NCBI GenBank assembly: GCA_020053355.1 | Contig: JAGVNI010000008.1 | Span: 1 to 64,000, forward strand | Direction: 5' to 3' | DNA length: 64,000 nt | From: an archaeon | GTDB taxonomy: Archaea; Micrarchaeota; Micrarchaeia; Anstonellales; Bilamarchaeaceae | Notes under the pieces: model-generated | Told to the model about the DNA's origin: nothing | The model's input: only the letters and a program-made list of their open reading frames with translations | Databases searched by the model: none | Shown: positions 18,813 to 26,941 of the stretch, piece after piece | How the letters are laid out: every line of letters starts with the position of its first letter | Position numbering within the stretch: the stretch's first letter is position 1 | Made by a program: the position numbers and the translations under genes

Positions 18813-19574
18813 TCAACCACCATTCGACTCGACCACCACCCCAACCGCAGCGGACGGCGCATAGCCGAGATTGACGAGCCGCCTGCCGTTGAAGAGCCAG
18901 CCGATGTGGCCGCGGGCAACAAGGCTCACTAGTTTTTTAGCTCTTGATAGTTCATTGGCTTGGCTGCCAACAACATCCGGGGCAGGTTCACCAAAGGGAA
19001 TGCCGAATTGCGCGTCTGCCTGATACCAGCCGCCTTGAGCAGGAAACCGTTCAATCAGCGACACGTGTGCCGCCCTTACAATCCGGTCGCTTCCATCAGT
19101 TTCAAGCCGAAAGTGAGGATGGTTGACAACGAGGATTGAGTCTTTCTTGTCGAGATGCTCTTCCGGGATTGGAAAGAGATAGCGGATTTTTGTTTCTATG
19201 TCAACATAAACAATCGCATGGCTTTTGAGTGCACCGCTCCATTCTCCAGCTTCCCTGAAAGTCCTACCCGGCTCAATGTAGCCGGCCATCGTGCCGGTCC
19301 AGCATGGAAGTGCATCTTTGATGGCTACCCACCCTTCGCTAGCCAGAATCGAATCGATAGCTTTGTTGGATGCGATTACGACGCCGGCTTCGTCTGCCCG
19401 CCGTATCGCTTCCTCCATGGGAACTCCAGGGGAGCTTGGAATGAAAACGGAAAGCGAATTCGGCCTGTTGAGGGGTTCGGCCTGCTTCTTGAGCATCGGG
19501 CTAAGGTCGCCATTGGCAACCGCTCCCTGTATGGCATCGCGCCTTCCTTTGTCGAACAATGCGTTGTATTGCAT
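18813..19574 (-). CDS. LFD-RR tagged protein with unrecognised C-terminal domain (copy 1)
   Basis: 253 residues. It begins with the shared operon tag (NALFDKGRRDAIQGAVANGD) and continues with a ~200-residue domain also found in the proteins at 19580 and 25681. Conserved pieces include PGVPMEEAIRRADEAGVVIA, PCWTGTMAGY, PGRTFREAGEW, KSHAIVYVD, PIPEEHLDKKDSILV and LIERFPAQGGWYQAD. I do not recognise this domain. The many conserved Trp, Tyr and charged residues suggest a binding or catalytic fold. Last gene of the operon. The ATG at 19574 is chosen because the in-frame GTG at 19583 is part of the GTGATT ribosome site. Confidence 0.65.
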   Translation of the reverse strand: MQYNALFDKGRRDAIQGAVANGDLSPMLKKQAEPLNRPNSLSVFIPSSPGVPMEEAIRRADEAGVVIASNKAIDSILASEGWVAIKDALPCWTGTMAGYIEPGRTFREAGEWSGALKSHAIVYVDIETKIRYLFPIPEEHLDKKDSILVVNHPHFRLETDGSDRIVRAAHVSLIERFPAQGGWYQADAQFGIPFGEPAPDVVGSQANELSRAKKLVSLVARGHIGWLFNGRRLVNLGYAPSAAVGVVVESNGG

Positions 19575-19579
19575 GGGAA

Positions 19580-20347
19580 TCACTTCTCTGCCTCTTGCCG
19601 GTCCACGGCCACCCCATGACAGTTGGACGCTATGGCGCAGAGTATGATGACAAACCGCAGGTAGTGGAAGTCGTCGTCACAAGAGCCGCGGGTTGCAAGG
19701 CCTACCCATTTTTCTCCCCTAAACAATAATTTGGGAATGCCACCAAGACACGAAGCAGGTGCATCATACGGAATGCCGAATTGCGGGTCGGCCTGATAGC
19801 GGCCGTCTTGAGCAGGAAACCGTTCAATCAGCGACACTTGTGCCGCCCTTACAATCCGGTCGTTTCCATTGGTTTCAAGTGAGAAGAGAGGATGGTTGAC
19901 TACAAGGATGGAATCTTTCTTGTCAAGGTGCTCTTCCGGAATTGGAAGGAGATAGCGGATTTTTGTCTCGTCATCAACGTAAACAATCGCATGGCTTTTG
20001 AGTGTATCGCTCCATTCTCCTGCTTCCCTGAATGTTCTACCCTGCTCAACGTAGCCGGCCATTGTCCCGGTCCAGCAAGGAAACACACTCTTGATGCTTT
20101 CCACTTGGTCGCTGTATAGCACCGAATCGATTACTTTGTTCGATGCGATTACGACGCCGGCTTCATCTGCCTGCCGTATCGCTTCCTCCATGGGAACGCC
20201 GGGGGATTTTGGAATGAAAACGGAGAGCGGATTGGGAGTGTCGAAGGGTTCGGCCCGCTTCTTGAGGACTGGGCCGAGGTCCCTGCTAGCAACCGCTCCC
20301 CTTATCGCATCGCGCCTTCCTTTGTCGAATAATGCCGAGACATGCAT
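19580..20347 (-). CDS. LFD-RR tagged protein with unrecognised C-terminal domain (copy 2)
   Basis: 255 residues and very similar to its downstream neighbour: tag SALFDKGRRDAIRGAVASRD, then PGVPMEEAIRQADEAGVVIA, PCWTGTMAGYVEQGRTFREA, PIPEEHLDKKDSILV and LIERFPAQDGRYQAD. The C-terminal ~45 residues differ between copies, so the shared domain is roughly residues 35-215. Tandem duplication with the 18813 gene is clear. A GGTGATG ribosome site precedes the ATG at 20347; nearer in-frame GTG/ATG codons lie inside that site. Function unknown. Confidence 0.65.
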   Translation of the reverse strand: MHVSALFDKGRRDAIRGAVASRDLGPVLKKRAEPFDTPNPLSVFIPKSPGVPMEEAIRQADEAGVVIASNKVIDSVLYSDQVESIKSVFPCWTGTMAGYVEQGRTFREAGEWSDTLKSHAIVYVDDETKIRYLLPIPEEHLDKKDSILVVNHPLFSLETNGNDRIVRAAQVSLIERFPAQDGRYQADPQFGIPYDAPASCLGGIPKLLFRGEKWVGLATRGSCDDDFHYLRFVIILCAIASNCHGVAVDRQEAEK

Positions 20348-20355
20348 GGTGGCCA

Positions 20356-21204
20356 TCACCGGGTATAATCATTCAGCATCTTCGCGACATCCCCGTGCCC
20401 GCCCTTTACTGCGTACTGGAGCGCGGTCTTGCCGCTCCTGCTGACTTTATGGATTGTGGCACGGTTCGCGATAAGGATACCCGCTTCTGCGAGATTGCCC
20501 TTCTGTGCCGCCCACATGAGGGCTGTCTGGCCGCCGGCATCCTCCGCATCCACATCCGCCCCAGCTGCAAGCAGCTTCTTTATGATGCCCTTGTAGCCGG
20601 ATTCTGCTGCATGCATCAGAATCGTCTTCCCCTCATTGTCCCTGTCTTCGAGGTTAATCTTATACGAGATGAACAGTTCTACTGCCGCCTGCCGGCCGTA
20701 TATTGTGGACAGCATCGGCGCAGTCTTGCCGCCATTATTCCGTGTGAATAGGCGCGCTCCGTTGGATAAAAGCTCGAACAATACTGCGCATGTGCCGTCC
20801 TGTGCCGAATTCATCAGCGGGGTCATCCTCCCATTCGACTCCGTGCATTCGACATTCGCTCCTGATAAGAGGGCGTTTTGCACCCCGGCCAGATTCCCAT
20901 TCCGGGCTGCGAGCAGGAGATCCATGTCTGCGACAGGGTTTGCTCTCGGCGCCGCCTGCCGGGCCGGAGGCGGGGGCAAAACCCCGGGCAATGGCGGCGG
21001 AACCACCCTTGTGGGCTGGGTAGGTGCGGATGGCACCGCCACGGTCATGGTCGGCACGTCCTCTTCGAGAACAGCCGCTGGCCAGATATGCCTCTGCCGC
21101 ACCGGAGGCGCCATCAGGACTTCCGGCGTCTTGAGCAGTCGCGCATCTCCCCGTTTTACCGCCTCGCGCACAAGGCTGCGCCTGGATTTTTCGAAAAGCG
21201 TCAT
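20356..21204 (-). CDS. LFD-RR tagged ankyrin-repeat protein (six repeats)
   Basis: 282 residues. A short form of the tag (MTLFEKSRRSLVREAVKRGD) is followed by a Pro-rich linker (residues ~35-95) and about six ankyrin repeats from residue ~95 to the end. Examples are TPLMNSAQDGTCAVLFELLS, TILMHAAESGYKGIIKKLL and TALMWAAQKGNLAEAGILI. Ankyrin arrays mediate protein-protein binding. The ATG overlaps the preceding gene's stop (ATGA), so it is translationally coupled to it. Ankyrin arrays are uncommon in free-living archaea and more typical of symbionts. Confidence 0.8.
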   Translation of the reverse strand: MTLFEKSRRSLVREAVKRGDARLLKTPEVLMAPPVRQRHIWPAAVLEEDVPTMTVAVPSAPTQPTRVVPPPLPGVLPPPPARQAAPRANPVADMDLLLAARNGNLAGVQNALLSGANVECTESNGRMTPLMNSAQDGTCAVLFELLSNGARLFTRNNGGKTAPMLSTIYGRQAAVELFISYKINLEDRDNEGKTILMHAAESGYKGIIKKLLAAGADVDAEDAGGQTALMWAAQKGNLAEAGILIANRATIHKVSRSGKTALQYAVKGGHGDVAKMLNDYTR

Positions 21205-21692
21205 CGCGTGGCCCCCGCTCCGAGCAGTTCGTGCTCTACATGCAAATGCTTGTGTTTCTGCGAATACGAAAGAGCCGTCGGGAACGGGCAGGAGCCGTAG
21301 TTGAAGTCCAGGTTCACATCCGCGTTGTATGAGATTAGCAATTTCACAAGGTCCAGGTTCCCGTTTTGCGAGGCAATCATGAGGGCAGTATTACCCCATG
21401 CGCGGGATTGCGGCGCGCCACTTATCACTGTCGCATGGGCAGAGCTTGCATCGCGGGCGTTTGGGTCCGCCCCCTTGTATAGAGCATCCTGTGCAGACGC
21501 GATATCATCATCGTATACTGCCTTCAGCAGCTGCTTGTCCAACTGGTTCAATGGAACATAGTGCGGGCTATCAGTATCGGTATCCTGGGGTGAAGGTTCA
21601 AGAGCCGGTTTCCGGACCTGGAAGCGGCCTAGTTGGATTCCGCGGCGGATTTCCAGCCTCCGGCTTTCATCAAAGAGTGCATGCATGGCCAT
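21201..21692 (-). CDS. LFD-RR tagged ankyrin protein, 163 residues
   Basis: Start placed at 21692 (MAMHALFDESRRLEIRRG), 6 nt after a GTGATT site whose TGA is the previous gene's stop; a longer reading to 21806 would invade that gene. After the tag and a Pro/Asp-rich linker come two to three ankyrin repeats (LLKAVYDDDIASAQDALYKG, TALMIASQNGNLDLVKLLI) separated by an insert. The C-terminus is His-rich (KHKHLHVEHELL). It belongs to the short-ankyrin group of this operon and has no recognised enzymatic motif. Confidence 0.7.
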   Translation of the reverse strand: MAMHALFDESRRLEIRRGIQLGRFQVRKPALEPSPQDTDTDSPHYVPLNQLDKQLLKAVYDDDIASAQDALYKGADPNARDASSAHATVISGAPQSRAWGNTALMIASQNGNLDLVKLLISYNADVNLDFNYGSCPFPTALSYSQKHKHLHVEHELLGAGATR

Positions 21693-21697
21693 GGTAA

Positions 21698-22150
21698 TCA
21701 CTCGGTGGCTCCGTTTCGCTTCAGGAATTCCACTACCTCGGCCTTGCCGAGCTTCTTGGCGTACTGGAGCGGAGTCCTGACCGATGGAATGATGGTGCGA
21801 GAGCAATCTTCGCCGACCGGCGGGTGGACGGGTTTTAAGAAGTGGGTGTATTTCCTGTTGACATTTGCACCGTTATCAACAGCTTCCATTGCTGCAGAGA
21901 GGTCGCCGTATTGTATGGCAAGAAGCAGATACTCGTCGGGAGAGTATTTTGTTTTGCCAATCTTGAACGCCGGAGGATTGGGTTCAAATTTCACGGCCCC
22001 AAACTCATTGGATAGGGGCATGGAATGCACATCTTGCCCTCCCTCGTCCTGCCCCGGCCGGGTTTTGCCTGAAAATATATTTTCGCCCCTGCGTACAGCG
22101 GCCAGGACAGCCTTCCTCCTCCGCTCATCATAAAGGGATTTTATCGCCAT
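21698..22150 (-). CDS. LFD-RR tagged short ankyrin protein (paralogue A)
   Basis: 150 residues. The tag is MAIKSLYDERRRKAVLAAVRR, followed by ENIFSGKTR, a linker, the segment FKIGKTKYSPDEYLLLAIQY and two ankyrin half-repeats (LSAAMEAVDNGANVN and TPLQYAKKLGKAEVVEFLK). An insert of about 25 residues carrying Cys and His lies between them. It is a close paralogue of the next upstream gene (22159-22602), down to the NIFSG/DIFSG and YSPxxxLxLAIQ segments. The ATG at 22150 is chosen over the GTG at 22159, which lies within the GTGATT ribosome site. Confidence 0.7.
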   Translation of the reverse strand: MAIKSLYDERRRKAVLAAVRRGENIFSGKTRPGQDEGGQDVHSMPLSNEFGAVKFEPNPPAFKIGKTKYSPDEYLLLAIQYGDLSAAMEAVDNGANVNRKYTHFLKPVHPPVGEDCSRTIIPSVRTPLQYAKKLGKAEVVEFLKRNGATE

Positions 22151-22158
22151 GGAAATCA

Positions 22159-22602
22159 CTACCTTGCCCCGTTCTGCTTCAGAAATTCCGCAATCTCGGC
22201 CTTACCCAGCTTCTGCGCGTACTGGAGCGGGTTTTTCACTGAAGCATCGCTGATGCGCGCCGGGTGCTCGCTGTCGCAGTCCGGGCTTACCGGAAGGAAC
22301 ATCATCTGGTGGTTGACATCGGCACCCTTTTTCACAGCCGAAATAACGGAAGCAAGGTCGCCGCATTGGATTGCGAGCATGAGGAACGAATTGGGAGAGT
22401 AGGTCTGCTTTCCGACACGGAACCGGGGGGGGTCTGACATGAGAAGTTCTGCGCTCAGGCTTCTGCTTGGGCCCGAATCATCAGCGGATATCGCAGGCTC
22501 GGTCTGCGCCCTTCCCGAGAATATGTCTTTCCCCTGGCGTATGGCGTCGCGTACCGCCTTCCGCCTTTGCGGATCGAATAGCGATTCAATATTACCCGCC
22601 AT
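22159..22602 (-). CDS. LFD-RR tagged short ankyrin protein (paralogue B)
   Basis: 147 residues. The tag is ESLFDPQRRKAVRDAIRQGK, then DIFSGRAQ, a linker, FRVGKQTYSPNSFLMLAIQC and two ankyrin half-repeats around an insert with SPDCDSEHP. It matches its downstream neighbour along the whole length, so the pair arose by tandem duplication. It overlaps the 3' end of the 22592-23431 gene by 11 nt, implying coupled translation. Confidence 0.72.
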   Translation of the reverse strand: MAGNIESLFDPQRRKAVRDAIRQGKDIFSGRAQTEPAISADDSGPSRSLSAELLMSDPPRFRVGKQTYSPNSFLMLAIQCGDLASVISAVKKGADVNHQMMFLPVSPDCDSEHPARISDASVKNPLQYAQKLGKAEIAEFLKQNGAR

Positions 22603-23431
22603 CAGGATGACCTCGCTGGATGCGGGCTTCCCGCTCGCACTCCTTCAGATACTCGACCAATTCAGGCCGCTTGGGGGGATTTTGGGCATGCCAGAGCGCC
22701 GTGGCATGGTTCTCGTCCTTTGCAAGGGCATCGGCATGATGCCGGATTAGCACCTTGGCAACCGTCAGATTCCCGCCGATTGCAGCGTGCATGAGAGGTG
22801 TGCGCCTGTGCTTGTCACGGGCATCTATTTCAGCAGTGTGGAATATGAGGCTGTCAGCAGCATTATGCGAGCCTGACTTTGCGGCATAAGCAAGGGCAGT
22901 CTGGCCTTCGTTGTCCTTGTCATTGACAAAAGCCGATTTTCCATATAGGAATACCAGCATGTCAAAGTCTCCCCCCTGTGCCGCCCGCATGAGGCATGTC
23001 CGCCCGAGGCGGTCCTTGGCATCCACGTTCGCGCCCCTTGCGAGAACCGCCTCCATGCGCCCCTTCTCGTCCTTTTCAAATGCGTCAATCAACTCCTCGT
23101 CCAGCGCCCTCTGTTCATTATAAGGGCGCTTGGAAGCAGCGGCTGGGGATTGTATCAGCGGCGGGGGAGTAAGATGGGGAGCCGGGGAAGGCTGCGCACC
23201 TGCCGGCGGAATCAGGGCCTGCGGAAGAGGGACCTTCATGACCGTTGGCTTGTTTGCGGAAGCTGCAGCAGGCGGCGAATCAATGAGGATGATGTCGCGC
23301 TCGTCCACATCGATTACGGACTCCTCTTCCATCGGGGTTTTCTGCGGTCTCCTGATTACTGGTTCGCCGCGTGCTATCGCCTTGCGGATTTCCGCCCTCC
23401 GGTCCTTGTCGAATATAGCCTTGAGCGTCAT
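22592..23431 (-). CDS. LFD-RR tagged ankyrin-repeat protein (about five repeats)
   Basis: 279 residues: tag MTLKAIFDKDRRAEIRKAIA, an acidic stretch, a Pro/Ala-rich linker (~50-100), then ankyrin repeats from ~105 (e.g. TCLMRAAQGGDFDMLVFLYG, TALAYAAKSGSHNAADSLI, TPLMHAAIGGNLTVAKVLI). The overall plan equals that of the 20356 gene. It directly follows the VWA gene, whose TGA stop lies inside this gene's GTGATT ribosome site. Probably a binding or adaptor protein. Confidence 0.8.
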   Translation of the reverse strand: MTLKAIFDKDRRAEIRKAIARGEPVIRRPQKTPMEEESVIDVDERDIILIDSPPAAASANKPTVMKVPLPQALIPPAGAQPSPAPHLTPPPLIQSPAAASKRPYNEQRALDEELIDAFEKDEKGRMEAVLARGANVDAKDRLGRTCLMRAAQGGDFDMLVFLYGKSAFVNDKDNEGQTALAYAAKSGSHNAADSLIFHTAEIDARDKHRRTPLMHAAIGGNLTVAKVLIRHHADALAKDENHATALWHAQNPPKRPELVEYLKECEREARIQRGHPDGG

Positions 23432-23437
23432 GGTAAA

Positions 23438-25444
23438 TCACATGTTCCTGTATTTTTTCGCCTCGCCGGCAGCGCCGGATGCGATTGCCGCGCGGTATCT
23501 CTGGACGGTCAGGTCAATCGCGAGCTTCACGATGTCCTTGTGCGTTGCGACATAGTGGACGGCAAGGCCTGCGGCTTCCATGTCCCTGCTCGCCTGGCTC
23601 TTCCTGCCGATTTGTATCATGAAGAACTGGTTCCTTTTCGCAAGGGCGATGAACTCGTCCTTGATGCCTTTCACGGGCTCCTGCCTGGACTGGCCTGTAA
23701 CCGGGTCAATCACCCAGGCGGAGGTATCGTTCCAGTTTCCGATTTCACCGTCTGATATCATGGAGAAGAGGACGTTCGTCCTGCCGCGGAGGCTTTCCAT
23801 CACCTTTGCGACATCGAGCGAGGTCCCTCCGCTGACAGGGTTGAGTATGAGTTTTTTCACTTCGTCGAGGCCTGAAGCGGAAAGCGTCTTGTCCGAGAAT
23901 ATCGCCGCCGATACGCCCATCTTGTGGAGGATGCGCTCGGTGTCGAAGAAGCGGAGAAGGCCGTAGAAAGCCAGCAGCGCGTAATGGTAGTAGCTCTGGT
24001 CGCCCCATGGGAGAATGGTCCGGTTTCCCCCGCCCCACATCATGCTTCCCGATGAATCGATTAGCGCCATCACGAAATCCGGGAGGTTGCGCTTCTCTTT
24101 CTTAATCGGGATGTCGATTGGCAGCCGGGCCCTTGCCACCGAGGGAGAAACCACCCCCCGGGCGCGGTCGATGCAGAGCCTGCCCATCAATATGTCGCGC
24201 GCATCATGCACGTCCGGGTCGTATGGCTCGTAGAGGAGCGGCACCAGCGGCATCTGCGCTGCCGGAAGCTTTCCTGCGGCCTTGATTGGAATCCGTTTGG
24301 AGAGGCCCGAATAATATGCATCAAGTCCTTCCGTGGTGTTGATGTAGAACGGTATGCCCTGGCCGGCTTTGCGGCCCATCATGATTTTCTCCTTGTCGCC
24401 CTTTTTCAAATCTTCGCCGGGTTTCTGCTCCGGCTTTTGCCCCCCGCCCTTTCCGTCTTCCCCTTCTTTCTGATCTTCCTTGCCTTTTCCTTGGCCCTTG
24501 CCGCCTTCTTGGCGGCCTTCCTTGCCGCCTTCCTGGCCGCCCTGCTGCTGCGGCTGGCCGGGATTGCCGGACCCAGCCGAGTACTGGAAGTTGGACTGGC
24601 CCTCGCCGGGTTCGATGAACTTGATTGCTTCACGGGTATATACGCGGGCAAGGCGCTCCCAGTGGCTGCGTGAGAGCATCGGGCTTGCAGTATCTGCCGA
24701 TGCAGGGGAGAATACATGTGTGAGGCGTTTGACGGCCTGGCCGAGTTCAGCTGACGAATCGATGAATCCTTTAAGAAGCGCCAAATCATGCTTGTTGCCG
24801 AATAGCGCGAGGTTGAGTTTCACGAAGAGAGAGTATTCCTTCGAATATGCCCCCTCGTTTTCCTGGCCCTGGAGGTACCAGAACAGGGACTGGCCGGAGA
24901 ACGCCTGCCTGCGGGCAATGCGCGTCGAGGAGATGTTGAAGTTGTCGATGATGTCGGTCACGGCGTTGGCGAAACGCATGCTGAGCGCTTTGCATTCATC
25001 CGGCTGGAATTTGCCGGAACGAAGGAGTTCCTCGTGGATTGGCTCGACGAATGTAGTATAATACAGCGGCTTGTCGAAAGGGCATCCGAATCCGCTCAGT
25101 TTCGGATATTCCCAGTGGCCTATTTCATGGAACGTGACATCGCGGAGCGCCTCCCCGACAGCGTCGTTAATCCCGAGCGTCGATAGAAATCTCCGCAGAG
25201 GGGCGCTCTCCTCGAATGCCAGGCCCTGCCGGATGGTGAAATTGACATCCCAGGTGTCCGGGTCGATGCCTGCCGAGAGGGGCTGGGGGTGGTTCTCTTC
25301 CGCCTTGACGCGTATCCTGGATTTGCTGGGCCCTTCGCGCCGGATGATGCTTTCAATCATGGTGCGGTATGCAAAAAGCCGGGCATTGTCGAAGCTGAGG
25401 TTCGGGCGAATCGCCGGCCTTCCAACACGTCTTGTAGTTTCCAT
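23438..25444 (-). CDS. Metallopeptidase-like / VWA domain protein, partner of MoxR
   Basis: About 668 residues from the ATG at 25444 (an in-frame TTG lies at 25459). The N-terminal part has a zinc-protease motif HEIGHWEYP (~106-114) and a downstream TDIIDNFNIS segment, as in the metallopeptidase-like region of VWA proteins paired with MoxR (COG3864/DUF2201-like). A Gly/Lys/Gln/Glu linker (~288-350) leads to a C-terminal VWA domain with an intact MIDAS (LIDSSGSM ~461-468, later GGTSLD and SDGE). MoxR ATPases work with VWA proteins as metal-dependent chaperones or remodelling machines. Here the pair is embedded among eleven tagged proteins that could be its clients. Confidence 0.8.
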   Translation of the reverse strand: METTRRVGRPAIRPNLSFDNARLFAYRTMIESIIRREGPSKSRIRVKAEENHPQPLSAGIDPDTWDVNFTIRQGLAFEESAPLRRFLSTLGINDAVGEALRDVTFHEIGHWEYPKLSGFGCPFDKPLYYTTFVEPIHEELLRSGKFQPDECKALSMRFANAVTDIIDNFNISSTRIARRQAFSGQSLFWYLQGQENEGAYSKEYSLFVKLNLALFGNKHDLALLKGFIDSSAELGQAVKRLTHVFSPASADTASPMLSRSHWERLARVYTREAIKFIEPGEGQSNFQYSAGSGNPGQPQQQGGQEGGKEGRQEGGKGQGKGKEDQKEGEDGKGGGQKPEQKPGEDLKKGDKEKIMMGRKAGQGIPFYINTTEGLDAYYSGLSKRIPIKAAGKLPAAQMPLVPLLYEPYDPDVHDARDILMGRLCIDRARGVVSPSVARARLPIDIPIKKEKRNLPDFVMALIDSSGSMMWGGGNRTILPWGDQSYYHYALLAFYGLLRFFDTERILHKMGVSAAIFSDKTLSASGLDEVKKLILNPVSGGTSLDVAKVMESLRGRTNVLFSMISDGEIGNWNDTSAWVIDPVTGQSRQEPVKGIKDEFIALAKRNQFFMIQIGRKSQASRDMEAAGLAVHYVATHKDIVKLAIDLTVQRYRAAIASGAAGEAKKYRNM

Positions 25445-25459
25445 CAGGACCACGTTCAA

Positions 25460-25675
25460 TCATCCAGGCGGGATTTCGACTCTGATTGATACGGAGTATA
25501 TTGACGCATCTGCGCCATTTTTTTCATTGGAGCGCATTGCGGAATCCGAGGGTGAACGCATGCCATCTAGCAGAACGGGGGGAGTGGGTTTTTTCCGGAA
25601 CTTCAGTAGGCCTGTCCGTATGCCATCCCGGATTTCCTTCCTTCTTTTCTCATCGAACAGCACCTGCAGTGTCAT
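25460..25675 (-). CDS. Tag-only mini-protein (71 residues)
   Basis: It contains the complete operon tag (LQVLFDEKRRKEIRDGIRTG), then LLKFRKK and an unstructured Pro/Ser-rich tail, with no second domain. It has the same GATTCCC-ATG junction as its neighbours and a normal stop. It may be a natural minimal form of the tag, a competitor, or a remnant of a member that lost its C-terminal domain. Confidence 0.6.
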   Translation of the reverse strand: MTLQVLFDEKRRKEIRDGIRTGLLKFRKKPTPPVLLDGMRSPSDSAMRSNEKNGADASIYSVSIRVEIPPG

Positions 25676-25680
25676 GGGAA

Positions 25681-26463
25681 TCAATCCTTCGCTCCGTGAC
25701 TATCCACGGCCACCCCAAGACCGCTGGACGGCCTGTAGAAGAGATAGACGACCCGCCTGCCGCTATAGTCGACGTAGCCGTCGTCGCCGCGGGCAACAAG
25801 GCCCACCCGTTTTGTTTTTCTATACAGGTGTCTGGCAAAGCTATCAACATCTGGAGCATGTGCATCTCCAAACGGAATGCCGAATTGCGAGTCTGCCTGA
25901 TACCAGCCGTTTTGAGCGGGAAATCGCTCAATCAGGCCTGTTCTTGCGGCTCTCACAATTCTGTCATTTCCTCTAGTTTCAAGCTTGAAGTCAGGATGCT
26001 CTGTAACGAGGATGGAATCTTTCTTGTCAAGGTGCTCTTCCGGGATTGGAAAGAGATAGCGGATTTTTGTCTTTTCATCAACGTAAACAATCGCATGGCT
26101 TTTGAGCGCGTCGTTCCATTCTCCTGCTTCCCGAAACGTTCTGCCCGGCGGAACGTAGCCGGTCATTGTCCCAGTCCAGCATGGAAACGCGCCTTTTATC
26201 ATTTCCCACCCATGCCTGATGATGAGTGAGTCGATTTTTTTATTGGATGCTATAACAACTCCGGCCTCGTCTGCCCGCCGTATCGCTTCCTCCATGGGAA
26301 CTCCCGAGGATTCTGGGATGAAAACGGAAATCGATTTGATCGTCATGTTGAAGGTGTCGGAGGGTTCGGCCTGTTTTCTGAGCACTTTTCCAAAGTCTCC
26401 GCTGGCAATCGCTCCACGTAACGCATCGCGCCTTCCTTTGTCGAATAATGCATTGAATTGCAT
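25681..26463 (-). CDS. LFD-RR tagged protein with unrecognised C-terminal domain (copy 3)
   Basis: 260 residues. Tag NALFDKGRRDALRGAIASGD, then the same domain as in the 18813 and 19580 proteins (SSGVPMEEAIRRADEAGVVI, PCWTGTMTGYVPPGRTFREA, PIPEEHLDKKDSILV, LIERFPAQNGWYQAD). It lies 6 kb from the other two copies, with the VWA gene and five other members between. The copies stay closely similar in the core but differ in the last 45 residues, hinting at a conserved core and variable C-terminal part. Confidence 0.65.
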   Translation of the reverse strand: MQFNALFDKGRRDALRGAIASGDFGKVLRKQAEPSDTFNMTIKSISVFIPESSGVPMEEAIRRADEAGVVIASNKKIDSLIIRHGWEMIKGAFPCWTGTMTGYVPPGRTFREAGEWNDALKSHAIVYVDEKTKIRYLFPIPEEHLDKKDSILVTEHPDFKLETRGNDRIVRAARTGLIERFPAQNGWYQADSQFGIPFGDAHAPDVDSFARHLYRKTKRVGLVARGDDGYVDYSGRRVVYLFYRPSSGLGVAVDSHGAKD

Positions 26464-26468
26464 GAGAA

Positions 26469-26936
26469 TCAGTCCTTGGCCCCGTATCTTTCGAGCAGTT
26501 TGACGATTACCTGGTCCCCTTTCTTCTTGGCGTACTGGAGGGGCGAGGTATCGGACATGATTATGCAGTCGCCCTGCCTGTGCTGGGGCACGTGCGGGTA
26601 TCTGGCATTCAGGTTCGCGCCCAGATTAATCGCGTCTATCACTTTCGCGATATCGCCGGCCTTAATCGCATCGAACAATGACTGGTCAAGCGGTTTGGGA
26701 GTCTGGAGGCCTTCGAATGCGATGACCTGCGAATGCTGCATATCGGCTGGGTTCCCGGCAGGCCAAGCATCCGGGCCCGCGGATGGCTGCGGCACCGGAG
26801 CAGTTAGCGGAAAAATCCGGGTGGTCTCCAAATCCTCCTTCAGCGGCTTCCGGAGGGCCCTGGAAAGGTCTCCCCGTTTCACCGCGGCGCGAAGCCGCTC
26901 GCGCCTTTCTTTGTCGAAAAGTGAATTTATTGCCAT
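26469..26936 (-). CDS. LFD-RR tagged short ankyrin protein (155 residues)
   Basis: Tag MAINSLFDKERRERLRAAVK, a linker containing Pro-rich sequence, then two ankyrin half-repeats (SLFDAIKAGDIAKVIDAINL and SPLQYAKKKGDQVIVKLLE) around an insert with HRQGDC. This is the same half-repeat/insert/half-repeat plan as the 21698, 22159 and 26942 genes. The GTG at 26945 is part of the GTGACT ribosome site, so the ATG at 26936 is used. Confidence 0.7.
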   Translation of the reverse strand: MAINSLFDKERRERLRAAVKRGDLSRALRKPLKEDLETTRIFPLTAPVPQPSAGPDAWPAGNPADMQHSQVIAFEGLQTPKPLDQSLFDAIKAGDIAKVIDAINLGANLNARYPHVPQHRQGDCIIMSDTSPLQYAKKKGDQVIVKLLERYGAKD

Positions 26937-26941
26937 AAAAG

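Noticed and set aside
24400-24560. Repetitive-looking DNA in the VWA gene
   Set aside because: It encodes a Gly/Lys/Gln/Glu linker in the reading frame; it is not an independent DNA repeat or CRISPR. No CRISPR array was seen anywhere in the window.
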